Part shown: positions 47,161 to 57,088 of the stretch, one piece after another
Layout of the letters: every line of letters starts with the position of its first letter
Position numbering within the stretch: the first letter of the stretch is position 1
Origin: Ruegeria atlantica
GTDB lineage: Bacteria; Pseudomonadota; Alphaproteobacteria; Rhodobacterales; Rhodobacteraceae
DNA: 64,000 bases
Assembly (NCBI GenBank): GCA_013032095.1
Contig: WQBJ01000015.1
Span: forward strand, 45,010-109,009
Direction: 5' to 3'
The notes under the pieces: generated by a model
Told to the model about the DNA's origin: nothing
Seen by the model: only the letters and a program-made list of their open reading frames with translations
Database searches by the model: none
Made by a program: the position numbers and the translations under genes

Positions 47161-47766
47161 ATGACCAAAACACTCGCCGCTTTGACCCTTTCCACCGCGC
47201 TTGTCGCACTTGCCGCCCCCGTGATGGCCCAGAACCAAGGTGACTGGACCGTCGGTATTGGTATTGGCTACCTTGACCCGAAATCCGACAACGGCACCTT
47301 GGCTGGCCTCGACGCCGAGGTGGATTCGGACACCCGCCCGATCTTTACCGCCGAATATTTCGTGCGCGACAACCTGGGCATCGAACTGCTGGCCGCAACG
47401 CCGTTTAGCCATGATGTTACTCTCGGTGGCAGCATCGATGCCGGCAGCGTCAAACAGCTGCCGCCTACCCTGTCGCTGAACTACCACTTCCCGACCAACA
47501 GCGCGTGGAAGCCTTATGTCGGTGCGGGTATCAACTACACTATCTTCTTTGACGAACAGTCCGATCTGGGCGATCTCGAGTTGGACAACTCGGTTGGCAT
47601 CGCATTCCAAGCCGGTCTGGACTACATGGTTACCGAAAAAGGAGCGGTTCGTCTGAACGTTCGCTGGTTCGACATTGATTCGGACGTCACCCTGGACGGC
47701 GTTGATATCGGCACTGCAGAGATTGACCCCTGGCTTGTCGGCGTATCCTACGTCCATCGTTTCTGA
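47161..47766 (+). CDS. ompW: OmpW-family outer-membrane beta-barrel protein
   Basis: 201 residues from ATG 47161. The signal peptide ends at ~24 (APVMA). The 8-stranded OmpW pattern is clear: GDWTVGIGIGYLDPKSDNG, TAEYFVRDNLGIELLAATPFSHD, PPTLSLNYHFP, WKPYVGAGINYTIFF, the acidic turn, DPWLVGVSYVHRF with terminal Phe for outer-membrane insertion. OmpW forms a narrow hydrophobic channel. It lies opposite in direction to the leucine genes around it and has its own FNR-like box and terminator, so it is an independent unit. Confidence 0.92.
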   Translation: MTKTLAALTLSTALVALAAPVMAQNQGDWTVGIGIGYLDPKSDNGTLAGLDAEVDSDTRPIFTAEYFVRDNLGIELLAATPFSHDVTLGGSIDAGSVKQLPPTLSLNYHFPTNSAWKPYVGAGINYTIFFDEQSDLGDLELDNSVGIAFQAGLDYMVTEKGAVRLNVRWFDIDSDVTLDGVDIGTAEIDPWLVGVSYVHRF

Positions 47767-47780
47767 TCCTCCTCAACAAC

Positions 47781-47810
47781 GCCTCGCCACCCTCTGGCGG
47801 GGCGTTTTTT
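47781..47810 (+). terminator. intrinsic terminator after ompW
   Basis: GCCTCGCC pairs with GGCGGGGC (one G-U pair) across a seven-base loop and is followed by GTTTTTT. It begins 15 bp after the ompW stop and reaches the first base of the converging ivd stop codon, so little read-through into antisense ivd RNA is expected. Confidence 0.88.
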
Positions 47811-48958
47811 CAGACCATTTCGCTCATCAATTCCCGCCCGATCAGCATTCGGCGGATTTCGCTGGTGCCCGCTCCAATCTCCATCAGTTTGGCGTCCCGG
47901 AAAATCCGGCTGACCGCCGAATCCGACAGGAACCCAGCCCCACCCATCGCTTGCACTGCCTGATGCGCCTGCGTCATTGCCTGCTCCGAGGCATAAAGGC
48001 AGCACGCCGCCGCATCCTGACGGGTCACGTCTCCCCGATCACAGGCCTTGGCGACCTCATAAACATAGGCGCGTGCTGAGTTCATCGCGGTGTACATGTC
48101 GGCGATCTTGCCCTGCATCAGTTGGAAGCTACCAATCGGTTTTCCGAACTGCTTGCGTTCGGCCAGATAGGGCATGATCTCGTCCAGACAGGCAGCCATG
48201 ATGCCCGTTCCGATCCCGGCCAGAACCACGCGCTCATAGTCTAGGCCGGACATCAAAACTGCGACGCCTCTACCCTCTTCGCCCAAGACATTTTCGAAGG
48301 GCACCTCGACATCTTCAAAGATCAACTCGGCGGTGTTCGATCCGCGCATACCCAGCTTGTCGAAATGCGGGGAGGTCGAAAATCCCTTCATCTCTTTCTC
48401 GATCAGAAAGGCAGTGATCCCCTTCGATCCCGCATCCGGATCCGTCTTGGCGTAAACGACCAGAGTATCCGCGTCCGGTCCGTTGGTAATCCAGTACTTG
48501 TTTCCGTTCAGGCGATAGTGGTCGTTGCGCTTTTCCGCGCGCAGCTTCATCGACACTACGTCAGAACCAGCCGACGCTTCGGACATTGCCAAGGCACCCA
48601 CATGCTCCCCCGAAATCAGACGCGGCAGGTATTTTGCCTTCTGCTCATCCGTACCGTTCAGCTTGATTTGATTGACGCACAGATTGGAATGCGCCCCATA
48701 CGACAATGAGACTGAGGCCGAGGCCCGCGCGACCTCCTCCACGGCAACGGTGTGGGCCAGATACGACATCCCTGCCCCACCATATTCTTCGGGCACTGTG
48801 ATCCCGAGCAGACCAAGATCCCCCATCTCTTTCCACAAGTCATTAGGAAACGCGTTGGATTTGTCGACCTCGGCCGCCATTGGCTTGACCCGATCTTGCG
48901 CCCAGCGGTGCACCATCTCTCGCAGGGCGTTCACGTCCTCACCCAGATCGAATTGCAT
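47810..48958 (-). CDS. ivd: isovaleryl-CoA dehydrogenase
   Basis: 382 residues from ATG 48958; the open frame extends upstream over the operator and is not used. Acyl-CoA dehydrogenase signatures [17 protein letters not shown] (FAD) and [33 protein letters not shown] are present. The catalytic base is placed as in IVD and long-chain enzymes, E242 in [11 protein letters not shown]. It oxidises isovaleryl-CoA to 3-methylcrotonyl-CoA, the substrate of the MccA/MccB carboxylase encoded downstream. A palindromic operator lies over its promoter. Confidence 0.95.
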   Translation of the reverse strand: MQFDLGEDVNALREMVHRWAQDRVKPMAAEVDKSNAFPNDLWKEMGDLGLLGITVPEEYGGAGMSYLAHTVAVEEVARASASVSLSYGAHSNLCVNQIKLNGTDEQKAKYLPRLISGEHVGALAMSEASAGSDVVSMKLRAEKRNDHYRLNGNKYWITNGPDADTLVVYAKTDPDAGSKGITAFLIEKEMKGFSTSPHFDKLGMRGSNTAELIFEDVEVPFENVLGEEGRGVAVLMSGLDYERVVLAGIGTGIMAACLDEIMPYLAERKQFGKPIGSFQLMQGKIADMYTAMNSARAYVYEVAKACDRGDVTRQDAAACCLYASEQAMTQAHQAVQAMGGAGFLSDSAVSRIFRDAKLMEIGAGTSEIRRMLIGRELMSEMV

Positions 48959-48993
48959 TGCGGCTGTGAACACGGTGCGACCCTCCCGTCGAA

Positions 48994-49015
48994 TTAATGA
49001 ACATTTGTTCAATAA
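48994..49015. promoter_or_regulatory. palindromic operator upstream of ivd
   Basis: The core TGAACATTTGTTCA (48998-49011) has perfect 5-bp arms, and TTA/TAA flanks extend the dyad to 22 bp with one unpaired position per side. It lies 36 bp before the ivd ATG and directly after the candidate -10 box, where a repressor would block initiation. The arms resemble sites of acyl-CoA-responsive TetR regulators; no regulator gene is in the window. Confidence 0.7.
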
Positions 49016-49016
49016 C

Positions 49017-49045
49017 TACGTAACAGCGAATCCTCCGCGGGTCAA
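49017..49045 (-). promoter_or_regulatory. candidate ivd promoter
   Basis: On the minus strand TTGACC (49045-49040) is followed after 17 bp by TACGTA (49022-49017). The -35 is good, the -10 is imperfect, and the operator begins one base downstream of the -10. Confidence 0.45.
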
Positions 49046-49060
49046 TGACAAGGCACCGCA

Positions 49061-49090
49061 AAGAAAATGCCGCCCTGTTCAGGACGGCAT
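49061..49090 (-). terminator. intrinsic terminator after the DegT-family gene
   Basis: On the minus strand ATGCCGTCCT pairs with AGGGCGGCAT (one mismatch) across a four-base loop and is followed by TTTTCTTT. It lies 43 bp after the aminotransferase stop and separates it from the ivd promoter. Confidence 0.8.
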
Positions 49091-49132
49091 TGCTAAAGAA
49101 CAAAGCATGCGCCAAAGGCGCACTCAATTGGA

Positions 49133-50323
49133 TTATGATTGGAATACAGACCCAACCTCTGACCGGATGATACGCGCGATTAGCCGGCAATCGTCCAGTG
49201 AGAAAGTCAGAGGAACGCGCATATCCATCACACCGGCAAGAATGCGGTCACTGGAGGGCAGCGGCTCGCTGTCCGCATAACGCCAACTATCATAGCGCGA
49301 GGTGAACCCTGTCGGCTCAGCACCGCCGAACCACTTCAGTTCGACACCTCGTGCCGCACAGCGCCGTATCACCTCGGCGATGTGTTCGGGTGACCAGTCA
49401 AGCAACAGGAACTGAATCGATGACCCAACATAGGTTTCTTCTTCCGGGCGCTCCACGATGGTCAAACCGGGGGTATCGCGCAGGCCGGCTTCGATCTTGT
49501 CATAGCGTTCGTTCCAGCGTTGCACCTGCCGACCCAGCTCTCGCAATTGCGGGCGCAGGATGGCCGCACGCAGATTGTCCATACGTCCGGATACGTTGGG
49601 GGTGGTGTACTTGATCTTCTCGAACGCTTCTGGCGCGGGTGCAGCAAGGTGGCGTTCAAACAACATATACGAGCCTGACAGCATCGTTGCCTTGGCCGCC
49701 AACTCTTCGTCATCGGTGATCAGCAGACCGCCCTCACCGGAGTTCACATGCTTATATGTCTGGCAGGAATAACAACCAACCGCGCCCTGCCGACCCGACA
49801 GTTGCCCGCGCCACGCCGCTCCCATCGTATGGGCACAGTCCTCGATCACGACGACACCCGCCGCGTCGCACATCTGCATCAACCGATCCATGTCGCAGAG
49901 ATGCCCGCGCATATGGCTAAGCATCAAAACACGCGCATGGTTCAATTTGGCCTCAAGATCATCCAGATCAATCGTAAGGTTTTCAGTCACACCCACGAAA
50001 ACCGGCTTTGCCCCAACAGAGGCAATCGACCCCGGCACGGGTGCCAACGTGAAGGCGTTTGTCAAAACCGGGTCACCCGACTGCACGCCAACTGCCCGCA
50101 AAGCAGTCGCCAGCGCATAGCCCCCGGACGACACCGCCAGACAGTACTTCGCACCCATTTGCGCCGCAAACTCCTGTTCAAGCAGAGCGGTTTCGCCCGG
50201 TTCACCGGGCACAACATTATAGCGGTGCAGCCGTCCGTGGCGCAGCACGGCCAAAGCGGCCTCGACCGCCTCTTCGGGGATGGGTTCTTGCTGGGTGAAA
50301 CTGCCAGTGAATATCTCGGTCAT
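49133..50323 (-). CDS. DegT/DnrJ/EryC1-family PLP aminotransferase
   Basis: 396 residues from ATG 50323; an in-frame ATG 21 bp earlier is possible. PLP features: VSSGGYALATALRAVGV, D162 in VIEDCAHTMGA, and Schiff-base lysine K191 in SCQTYKHVNSGEGG. The family usually aminates nucleotide keto-sugars at C3 or C4 or acts on scyllo-inosose-type substrates. No sugar-nucleotide or polysaccharide genes are nearby, so the substrate is open. It follows the gph-like gene by 39 bp on the same strand. Confidence 0.88.
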   Translation of the reverse strand: MTEIFTGSFTQQEPIPEEAVEAALAVLRHGRLHRYNVVPGEPGETALLEQEFAAQMGAKYCLAVSSGGYALATALRAVGVQSGDPVLTNAFTLAPVPGSIASVGAKPVFVGVTENLTIDLDDLEAKLNHARVLMLSHMRGHLCDMDRLMQMCDAAGVVVIEDCAHTMGAAWRGQLSGRQGAVGCYSCQTYKHVNSGEGGLLITDDEELAAKATMLSGSYMLFERHLAAPAPEAFEKIKYTTPNVSGRMDNLRAAILRPQLRELGRQVQRWNERYDKIEAGLRDTPGLTIVERPEEETYVGSSIQFLLLDWSPEHIAEVIRRCAARGVELKWFGGAEPTGFTSRYDSWRYADSEPLPSSDRILAGVMDMRVPLTFSLDDCRLIARIIRSEVGSVFQS

Positions 50324-50362
50324 GGGCTTTTTCTGATGTCGCATAGAGTTCAGGTCAAGAGA

Positions 50363-51034
50363 TCACGCCGCCGCACCGATCAGGCCGGTGACCAGATCGG
50401 TCAGGTCGTCGAAATGATGCAACAAGGCTTCGGGTTCCAGCGCGGCCATATCACCACCGGACGGCCCAAAGGTTACCAGCACCGAAGGCACCCCCGCTGC
50501 GCGTGCCGTGTTGCGGTCGGTATCCGAGTCTCCAATCAAGACGCACAGGTCCGGATGCCCACCGGCGCGGCGTGCGGCCTCTCGCAGCGGCTCGGGATCG
50601 GGTTTGCGCACCGGCAGAGTGTCCGCCCCAACCAGAGAGGCAAAATGATCGCGCACGCCCATCTGGGTCAGCAGTTGATCCGCCAGCGCCTCGGGTTTGT
50701 TGGTACAGATTCCAACGCCATAACCAGCGGCCCTTAACCCTTCGACCGCTTCAAGTGCGCCGGGATAGAATTGAGTATGGGTATCGATGGCCTGAGAATA
50801 AGCCTCAAGCAGCGTCGGGTAATAGGCGTGGACGGTATCCTCGTCATATGCTCCGACCCGCTTGAGACCGTGGGTCAACATCATCCGCCCGCCGCGCAGT
50901 GCAACGGCTGCATCCTGCCCGTGAACCAGCACATCCCCATGACCCATCTGGCGGAAACAATGGTTCGCGGCGGCTAGAAGATCGCCCGATGTATCGGCCA
51001 GCGTTCCGTCCAGATCGAAGATAACTGTGCGCAT
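50363..51034 (-). CDS. gph: phosphoglycolate-phosphatase-like HAD hydrolase
   Basis: 223 residues. HAD motifs: IFDLDGTLADTSGDL (D7, D9), GICTNKPEALA, LPVRKPDPEPL (lysine) and VLIGDSDTDRNTARAAG. The cap domain and overall length match Gph/CbbZ, which clears 2-phosphoglycolate from DNA repair or photorespiration. It is divergent from glmU. A second, more distant relative is at 12776-13468. Confidence 0.88.
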   Translation of the reverse strand: MRTVIFDLDGTLADTSGDLLAAANHCFRQMGHGDVLVHGQDAAVALRGGRMMLTHGLKRVGAYDEDTVHAYYPTLLEAYSQAIDTHTQFYPGALEAVEGLRAAGYGVGICTNKPEALADQLLTQMGVRDHFASLVGADTLPVRKPDPEPLREAARRAGGHPDLCVLIGDSDTDRNTARAAGVPSVLVTFGPSGGDMAALEPEALLHHFDDLTDLVTGLIGAAA

Positions 51035-51168
51035 TGTGCCTCCTGCTTCGGCGGGTTTTTGCCGTGTCGTGTTGCAAACGGCAATCTAGTTTGATCCCCG
51101 AACCGCTTGCGCCTTTGCCCTCAGCGGATAAAACGGACCGCGACAAAACACAAAGAGAAATCGTTTTC

Positions 51169-52521
51169 ATGAGCACCGCCTTAGTCATCCTTGCCGCCGG
51201 AATGGGCACCAGGATGCAATCGGATATCCCCAAAGTTCTGCATCCTATCGCACAGGTTCCGATGCTGGTTCACGCCATGCGCGCCGGAGCGGTATTGTCG
51301 CCCGAGCGCACCGTGATCGTCACTGGTCACGGGGCCGAAGCCGTGGCCAAGGTTGCCACAGCCGAGGAAGACTCGGCACAGATAGCTGTGCAGAAAGAGC
51401 AATTGGGCACTGCCCATGCTGTCGCGCAGGCCCGGCAGGCGTTGGACGGGTTCACGGGCGACGTGGTGATTCTCTATGGCGACACACCCTTTCTCCAACC
51501 CGACACACTGGAACGTATGATTGCCGCGCGCGCGGAAAATGATCTGGTCATCCTCGGTTTCGAGGCCGCTGATCCAGGTCGCTATGGCCGTCTGGTGATG
51601 GACGGTGAAACGTTGGAACGGATTGTGGAATTTAAGGACGCTTCTGATGAAGAACGCGAAATAACCTTTTGCAACTCTGGCCTTTTAGCTTGTGACTCGC
51701 AAACACTGTTTTCACTGATCGACGCTGTAGGCAATGACAACGCGGCCGGTGAGTACTACCTGACGGATGTCGTCGAAATCGCCCGAGAACGCGGCTTGAA
51801 GGTAACAGCTGTAGCCTGTGACGAAGCACAGACTTTAGGCGTCAACTCACGCGCTGATCTGGCCGCAGCGGACGCTGTTTTTCAGGCCAGCGCCCGCGCC
51901 GAACTGCTGGACCTCGGCGTAACCCTTATGGCGCCGGAAACCGTCTATCTCGCTGCCGACACGATTATCGGTCGCGATACCACAATTGAACCCAATGTGG
52001 TCTTCGGCCCCGGTGTCACCGTCGAAAGCGGCGCGACAATCCGGGCGTTTTCGCATCTGGAAGGCTGCCATGTCAGCCGCGGTGCAATCGTCGGCCCCTA
52101 TGCCCGCCTGCGCCCCGGCGCGGAACTGGCTGAAAACACCCGTATCGGCAACTTTGTCGAGATCAAGAATGCCGAGATCGCCGAAGGTGCCAAGGTCAAT
52201 CATCTCAGTTACATCGGCGACGCTTCGGTCGGCGCGGCCTCGAATATCGGTGCAGGAACGATCACTTGTAACTACGACGGTGTAATGAAACACCGCACGA
52301 CGATTGGTGAGAATGTCTTTGTTGGCTCGAACACTATGCTCGTCGCCCCGGTGACATTGGGCGATGGCGCGATGACCGCAACCGGCACAGTGGTAACGCG
52401 CGATGTGGAGCCTGATGCGCTGGCTGTGGCCCGCGCCAAGCAGGACAACAAGCCGGGATATGCACGCAAATTGTTTGACATGTTGAAGGCGAAGAAGGCT
52501 CGCCGCGACAAAGGAGCCTGA
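51169..52521 (+). CDS. glmU: bifunctional N-acetylglucosamine-1-phosphate uridyltransferase/glucosamine-1-phosphate acetyltransferase
   Basis: 450 residues from ATG 51169; the open frame extends upstream without similarity. The uridyltransferase domain starts LVILAAGMGTRMQSDIPKVLHP with LYGDTPFL for metal binding. The left-handed beta-helix acetyltransferase (~245-450) has the repeated hexapeptides and the acetyl-CoA-site segment NHLSYIGDASVGAASNIGAGT. It makes UDP-GlcNAc for peptidoglycan and LPS. glmS follows after three bases. Confidence 0.96.
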   Translation: MSTALVILAAGMGTRMQSDIPKVLHPIAQVPMLVHAMRAGAVLSPERTVIVTGHGAEAVAKVATAEEDSAQIAVQKEQLGTAHAVAQARQALDGFTGDVVILYGDTPFLQPDTLERMIAARAENDLVILGFEAADPGRYGRLVMDGETLERIVEFKDASDEEREITFCNSGLLACDSQTLFSLIDAVGNDNAAGEYYLTDVVEIARERGLKVTAVACDEAQTLGVNSRADLAAADAVFQASARAELLDLGVTLMAPETVYLAADTIIGRDTTIEPNVVFGPGVTVESGATIRAFSHLEGCHVSRGAIVGPYARLRPGAELAENTRIGNFVEIKNAEIAEGAKVNHLSYIGDASVGAASNIGAGTITCNYDGVMKHRTTIGENVFVGSNTMLVAPVTLGDGAMTATGTVVTRDVEPDALAVARAKQDNKPGYARKLFDMLKAKKARRDKGA

Positions 52522-52524
52522 TCG

Positions 52525-54345
52525 ATGTGTGGAATTGTAGGTGTTCTGGGCGAACACGAAGCCGCCCCCATTCTGGTCGAAGCGCTGAAGCGGTTGGAAT
52601 ATCGCGGTTATGACAGTGCGGGGATCGCCACGGTGAACGATGGTGCGCTAGGGCGGCGTCGAGCAGTGGGTAAGCTGGTCAACCTCAGCGATTTGCTGGT
52701 GCATGATCCGTTACCCGGAAAGTCCGGTATCGGGCACACCCGCTGGGCAACCCACGGTGTGCCCTCGGTCACCAACGCCCACCCGCATCAGGCCGGGCCT
52801 GTGGCTGTCGTCCATAACGGTATCGTTGAAAACTACCGCGAATTGCGCGCCGAACTGGCAGAGCATGGCGTGGATTTCGTGACCGAGACCGACACCGAGA
52901 CCGTGGCCCTGATGGCTGCTCATTACCTGAATACCGGTCTGCCACCGGTCGAGGCTGCTTTCAAAACCATTGATCGCCTCGAGGGTGCCTTTGCGCTGGC
53001 TTTCCTCTTCGACGGTCAGGACGATCTGATCGTAGCCGCCCGCAAGGGCTCGCCTCTGGCTATTGGGCATGGCGATGGCGAGATGTATGTGGGCTCTGAC
53101 GCCATTGCACTGGCTCCACTGACCGATCGCATCACGTATCTTGAGGAAGGCGACCGGGCGGTTCTGACCCGCACCTCGCTGGAAATCCGCAACGAGGCCG
53201 GAGAGCTGGCCAACCGCGAAACCCGACGGATAAAGATGGATGTGACGCGCGCTGACAAGGCAGGCCACAAACACTTCATGGCCAAGGAAATTGCCGAGCA
53301 ACCCGTGGTAGTTGCCGAAGCGATCCGATCCTACTTGCCTACTGGCGGGGATGAGGTCATCCTGCCCGGCGATCTGGATTTCACCAAGCTGGACCGCCTG
53401 ACCATGGTCGCCTGCGGCACGGCCTTCTATGCCTGCCTCACCGCCAAATACTGGTTCGAGCAACTGGCCAAAATGCCCGTCGAAGTCGATATCGCCAGCG
53501 AGTTCCGCTATCGCGAACCTCCGATCCCTGGCCGCACGGCCGCACTATTCGTCAGTCAGTCGGGCGAAACGGCAGATACGCTGGCCGCGCTGCGATATTG
53601 CGAGGGCAAAGCCGACAAAATCGTGTCGGTGATCAACGTACCCGAAAGCTCGATCGCAAGGGAAAGCGACGTAGCCCTGCCAATCCATGCAGGGGTAGAA
53701 ATAGGCGTGGCCTCGACCAAGGCGTTCACCTGCCAGCTAAGCGTATTGCTGATGTTGGCACTAAAAGCCGCAGCGGATCGCGGAACGCTGACCGATGAGG
53801 AAATCGCCGATCACGCCGCCGCCCTGCGCGGGTTGCCGACGGCTCTGAACACCGCTCTGGATCAAAACCATGCGATCAGGACATCCGCCCAGCGCCTGTC
53901 CGAAGCCCGCGATGTGCTGTTTCTAGGCCGGGGCCTGATGTACCCGTTGGCAATGGAAGGTGCGCTTAAGCTAAAGGAAATCAGCTACATCCACGCCGAA
54001 GGTTATGCGTCGGGTGAACTCAAGCACGGCCCCATTGCCCTGATCGACAAGCAAATGCCGGTTGTCGTTATGGCTCCGCGTGATGCGGTCTTCGACAAGA
54101 CGGTGTCAAACATGCAGGAGGTCATGGCTCGCAAAGGCAAGGTTATTCTGGTTTCAGACGATGACGGAATTGCCGAGGCCGGAGATGGTGTCTGGAGCAC
54201 AATCAGAATGCCCCATGTACACCCAAGCCTGGCTCCGATCCTGTATTCGGTTCCAGCGCAGCTGCTGGCCTATCATACGGCGGTCGCAAAGGGCACGGAT
54301 GTGGATCAGCCGCGCAATCTGGCGAAATCCGTCACGGTGGAGTGA
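52525..54345 (+). CDS. glmS: glutamine--fructose-6-phosphate aminotransferase (isomerizing)
   Basis: 606 residues. The N-terminal glutaminase begins CGIVGVLG with catalytic Cys2; two SIS domains follow (MVACGTAFYACLTAKYW, SQSGETADTLAALRY), and the end DQPRNLAKSVTVE is invariant in GlmS. It makes glucosamine-6-phosphate, the precursor for GlmU. With only three bases after glmU there is no room for a glmS ribozyme. Confidence 0.97.
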   Translation: MCGIVGVLGEHEAAPILVEALKRLEYRGYDSAGIATVNDGALGRRRAVGKLVNLSDLLVHDPLPGKSGIGHTRWATHGVPSVTNAHPHQAGPVAVVHNGIVENYRELRAELAEHGVDFVTETDTETVALMAAHYLNTGLPPVEAAFKTIDRLEGAFALAFLFDGQDDLIVAARKGSPLAIGHGDGEMYVGSDAIALAPLTDRITYLEEGDRAVLTRTSLEIRNEAGELANRETRRIKMDVTRADKAGHKHFMAKEIAEQPVVVAEAIRSYLPTGGDEVILPGDLDFTKLDRLTMVACGTAFYACLTAKYWFEQLAKMPVEVDIASEFRYREPPIPGRTAALFVSQSGETADTLAALRYCEGKADKIVSVINVPESSIARESDVALPIHAGVEIGVASTKAFTCQLSVLLMLALKAAADRGTLTDEEIADHAAALRGLPTALNTALDQNHAIRTSAQRLSEARDVLFLGRGLMYPLAMEGALKLKEISYIHAEGYASGELKHGPIALIDKQMPVVVMAPRDAVFDKTVSNMQEVMARKGKVILVSDDDGIAEAGDGVWSTIRMPHVHPSLAPILYSVPAQLLAYHTAVAKGTDVDQPRNLAKSVTVE

Positions 54346-54348
54346 TAC

Positions 54349-54891
54349 ATGGCCAAGCAATTTCCGGAACTGGACACCACTCAGCGCAAGTTCATCGGAG
54401 AGCAACACATCTACTTCGTTGGCACTGCCGCGCCTGATGGGCGGGTGAACATCTCGCCCAAAGGGATGGACTCCCTTCGTATTCTGGGACCCAACCGGAT
54501 TGTTTGGATGAACCTGACCGGCAGCGGCAATGAAACTGCAGGGCATTTGCTGGAAACCAATCGCATGACTCTGATGTGGTGTTCTTTCGCCACCCGCCCG
54601 CTGATCCTGCGTACATACGGAACCGCACACACCTTGCATGTCGGTGACGACGGCTGGGACGAACTGGCGGGATTGTTCCCCGACCATCGCAGCGCGCGGC
54701 AGATATATGATCTTGATATCGATCTGGTTCAGACCTCCTGCGGCTACGCAGTACCATTCATGGAGTTCCAATCGGACCGGGAAACGATGCAGAAATGGGT
54801 AGACGGCAAGTCGGATGACGACATCCGTGCCTATTGGGTGGATAAGAACCAGCAAACCATCGACGGCAAACCCACCCGCCCCGCCGATTGA
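54349..54891 (+). CDS. pyridoxamine 5'-phosphate oxidase family protein
   Basis: 180 residues, split-barrel flavin-binding fold: IGEQHIYFVGTAAPDGRVNISPKGMDSLRIL, NLTGSGNETAGHLLE, MTLMWCSFATRPLILRTYG. The sequence resembles the PNPOx-like group found beside diverse genes, with FMN or F420-type cofactors; the substrate cannot be named. It starts three bases after glmS, probably by operon read-through. Confidence 0.85.
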   Translation: MAKQFPELDTTQRKFIGEQHIYFVGTAAPDGRVNISPKGMDSLRILGPNRIVWMNLTGSGNETAGHLLETNRMTLMWCSFATRPLILRTYGTAHTLHVGDDGWDELAGLFPDHRSARQIYDLDIDLVQTSCGYAVPFMEFQSDRETMQKWVDGKSDDDIRAYWVDKNQQTIDGKPTRPAD

Positions 54892-54898
54892 ACCACAG

Positions 54899-55585
54899 AT
54901 GCCCAATACCTTTCTCGACCAGATCAAGGCGCATGCTGACCCCGAACGCGCTGAACAGATGTTAGCCTACCACAAGGTTGACCGCCCCTATCTGGGCGTT
55001 GCAAATCCTGTCCTGAACGACCTCACCAAAGCCTGGCGTCAGGAACTGGACATAGCCTCGCGTGTGGAATTGGCGGACGCTCTATGGCAGACCAACATTC
55101 ATGAGGGTCGTGTGGGGGCCGCAAAACTGCTGACACAGGCACGCATTTGGCCCGATGAGGGCGTTTGGGAGTTGCTGCAAAGCTGGCTGCCCGATTTCGA
55201 CGGTTGGGCCGTGGCTGATCACGCCTGTATGGCGATGCAAAAACGCCTTTCGGCCGACCCGACCCGGCTGGATCAGGTGGAATGCTGGACAACCTCAGAC
55301 CATGTGTGGACCCGCCGCGCGGCATTGGTTGCCACTCTGCCTTGGACCAAGCAGAACCACCCCAAACCTGACGATTTAGCGCGACGAGACCGTATTCTCG
55401 GATGGGCAGCGGTCTATGTGCCCGACCGAGACTGGTTCATACAGAAAGCCATCGCCTGGTGGCTACGCGAACTGTCAAAGCACGACGCCCCGAGGGTTAT
55501 TGCGTTTCTGGCTGCGCACGGCGACGCCATGAAACCCTTTGCCCGTCGCGAAGCCAGAAAATACCTGAAAAATCAGTTGGAATAG
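54899..55585 (+). CDS. DNA alkylation repair protein, AlkD type
   Basis: 228 residues of HEAT-like helical repeats. Conserved stretches [32 protein letters not shown] sequence, [29 protein letters not shown] and [21 protein letters not shown] match the AlkD family, which excises N3/N7-alkylated purines without base flipping. It starts seven bases after the PNPOx-like gene. Its 3' end overlaps the converging lipoprotein gene by 13 bp. Confidence 0.88.
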   Translation: MPNTFLDQIKAHADPERAEQMLAYHKVDRPYLGVANPVLNDLTKAWRQELDIASRVELADALWQTNIHEGRVGAAKLLTQARIWPDEGVWELLQSWLPDFDGWAVADHACMAMQKRLSADPTRLDQVECWTTSDHVWTRRAALVATLPWTKQNHPKPDDLARRDRILGWAAVYVPDRDWFIQKAIAWWLRELSKHDAPRVIAFLAAHGDAMKPFARREARKYLKNQLE

Positions 55586-55989
55586 ACCTCAAGTTCGACC
55601 AGTTCGTCGAACGGCAGCAACAAAGCCCGCATCGCGTCCAGCGACAAACGACTACCTCCGCTTCTTGGTCCCGGCGCGGGCACCAAGGTTATATAGGCCT
55701 GCGCGCCGGTTCTGGGCACGACCACACGACCGGTGAACTCGGTCTCGACCAACGGAGTCTCCAACCAGCGCCCCGGTGTACTCGGATCACCCAAGGATGC
55801 AATCGTTGTCTTTGCGCCAACCCAACTGGCAGCGGTGGCTGCCACGGGCTCAGGCTCAAACACCTCTTCTACCACGATCTCTTCTGGTTCGACCGGGGCT
55901 TCGCCGCCCCCGAAAACACGATCGGATGTCGACCGCACAGAGTCGCACCCCGCGACCAAAACGCACAAAGCAAAAAGCGTATATCTCAT
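55573..55989 (-). CDS. small lipoprotein of unknown function
   Basis: 138 residues. The signal ends LVAGC with the lipid cysteine at ~15. A Glu/Pro/Val-rich stretch ([18 protein letters not shown]) precedes a compact beta-rich region ([30 protein letters not shown]), then a helix and EVYSN end. Homologues in roseobacters often sit beside moaA; I know no function. It is transcribed away from moaA. Confidence 0.75.
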   Translation of the reverse strand: MRYTLFALCVLVAGCDSVRSTSDRVFGGGEAPVEPEEIVVEEVFEPEPVAATAASWVGAKTTIASLGDPSTPGRWLETPLVETEFTGRVVVPRTGAQAYITLVPAPGPRSGGSRLSLDAMRALLLPFDELVELEVYSN

Positions 55990-56079
55990 ACGGACAGCCT
56001 AGCCCCCTGTGCGCATCTGTACCAGCGCAAAGGAAAGTTCGCCCTTGTCGCAGGCAGGTCCCGGCTTTACCTATGTCGC

Positions 56080-57087
56080 ATGACTGCTCCTCTTATCGAC
56101 CCATTCGCACGTGCGATTACCTATCTCCGCGTATCCGTGACGGACCGCTGCGACTTCCGATGTGTTTACTGCATGTCCGAGGACATGAAGTTTTTACCCA
56201 AGAAAGACCTGCTGACGCTGGAAGAGTTGGATCGTATGTGTTCGACCTTCGTGAAGCTGGGGGTTGAAAAGCTACGCATTACCGGCGGTGAACCACTCGT
56301 GCGCCGTAATATTATGACGTTTTTCAACAGCATGACCCGGCATCTCGAGAGTGGCGCGTTGAAAGAGTTAACGCTAACCACGAATGGCTCGCAGTTGCAT
56401 CGCTTTGCCGATGACCTTTATGCCGCTGGTGTACGTCGCGTGAATATCTCGTTGGACACTCTGGACGAGGACAAGTTTGCCCAGATTACCCGCTGGGGGC
56501 GCCTGAAACAGGTGCTGAACGGAATCGACGCGGCGCAGAAGGCAGGTCTGCGGATCAAGATCAATGCGGTCGCCCTGAAAGGTTTCAACGAAGTTGAGCT
56601 ACCCACTATCACAAAATGGTGCGCAGAGCGTGACATGGACCTGACCTGGATCGAGGTTATGCCCATGGGCGATATCGGCAATGAAGACCGCCTGGATCAG
56701 TACTGGTCCCTGAAAGACGTACGCAAGGAATACGAAAACCACTACACCGTAACAGATCTGGCCGAACGTACCGGTGGGCCGGCGCGCTATGTACGGCTTG
56801 AAGAAACCGGGCAAAAGATCGGCTTCATCACGCCGCTGTCTCACAATTTCTGTGAAAGCTGCAATCGCGTACGCCTGACCTGTACCGGCGAATTATATAT
56901 GTGCCTCGGTCAGGAAGATATGGCCGACCTGCGCGGTGCCCTGCGCGATCACCCTGAAACCGAGCAACCGCTCGAAGACGCGATCCGAGCGGCAATCGAT
57001 CTCAAGCCCAAAGGCCACGATTTCGACTATTCCCGTCAGGCGGTCGACGGCAAGATGAGCCGTCACATGAGCCACACAGGCGGCTGA
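56080..57087 (+). CDS. moaA: GTP 3',8-cyclase
   Basis: 335 residues from ATG 56080; the frame is open far upstream but the family starts here ([21 protein letters not shown]). Radical-SAM cluster ligands C24, C28 and C31, then the second [4Fe-4S] cluster in the C-terminal [18 protein letters not shown]. The C-terminal end lacks the usual Gly-Gly and reads [10 protein letters not shown], which does end in the required GG tail. It begins molybdenum cofactor synthesis. Confidence 0.95.
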   Translation: MTAPLIDPFARAITYLRVSVTDRCDFRCVYCMSEDMKFLPKKDLLTLEELDRMCSTFVKLGVEKLRITGGEPLVRRNIMTFFNSMTRHLESGALKELTLTTNGSQLHRFADDLYAAGVRRVNISLDTLDEDKFAQITRWGRLKQVLNGIDAAQKAGLRIKINAVALKGFNEVELPTITKWCAERDMDLTWIEVMPMGDIGNEDRLDQYWSLKDVRKEYENHYTVTDLAERTGGPARYVRLEETGQKIGFITPLSHNFCESCNRVRLTCTGELYMCLGQEDMADLRGALRDHPETEQPLEDAIRAAIDLKPKGHDFDYSRQAVDGKMSRHMSHTGG

Positions 57088-57088
57088 T

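Noticed and set aside
52490..52525. glmS ribozyme/riboswitch
   Set aside because: Only three bases lie between glmU and glmS.
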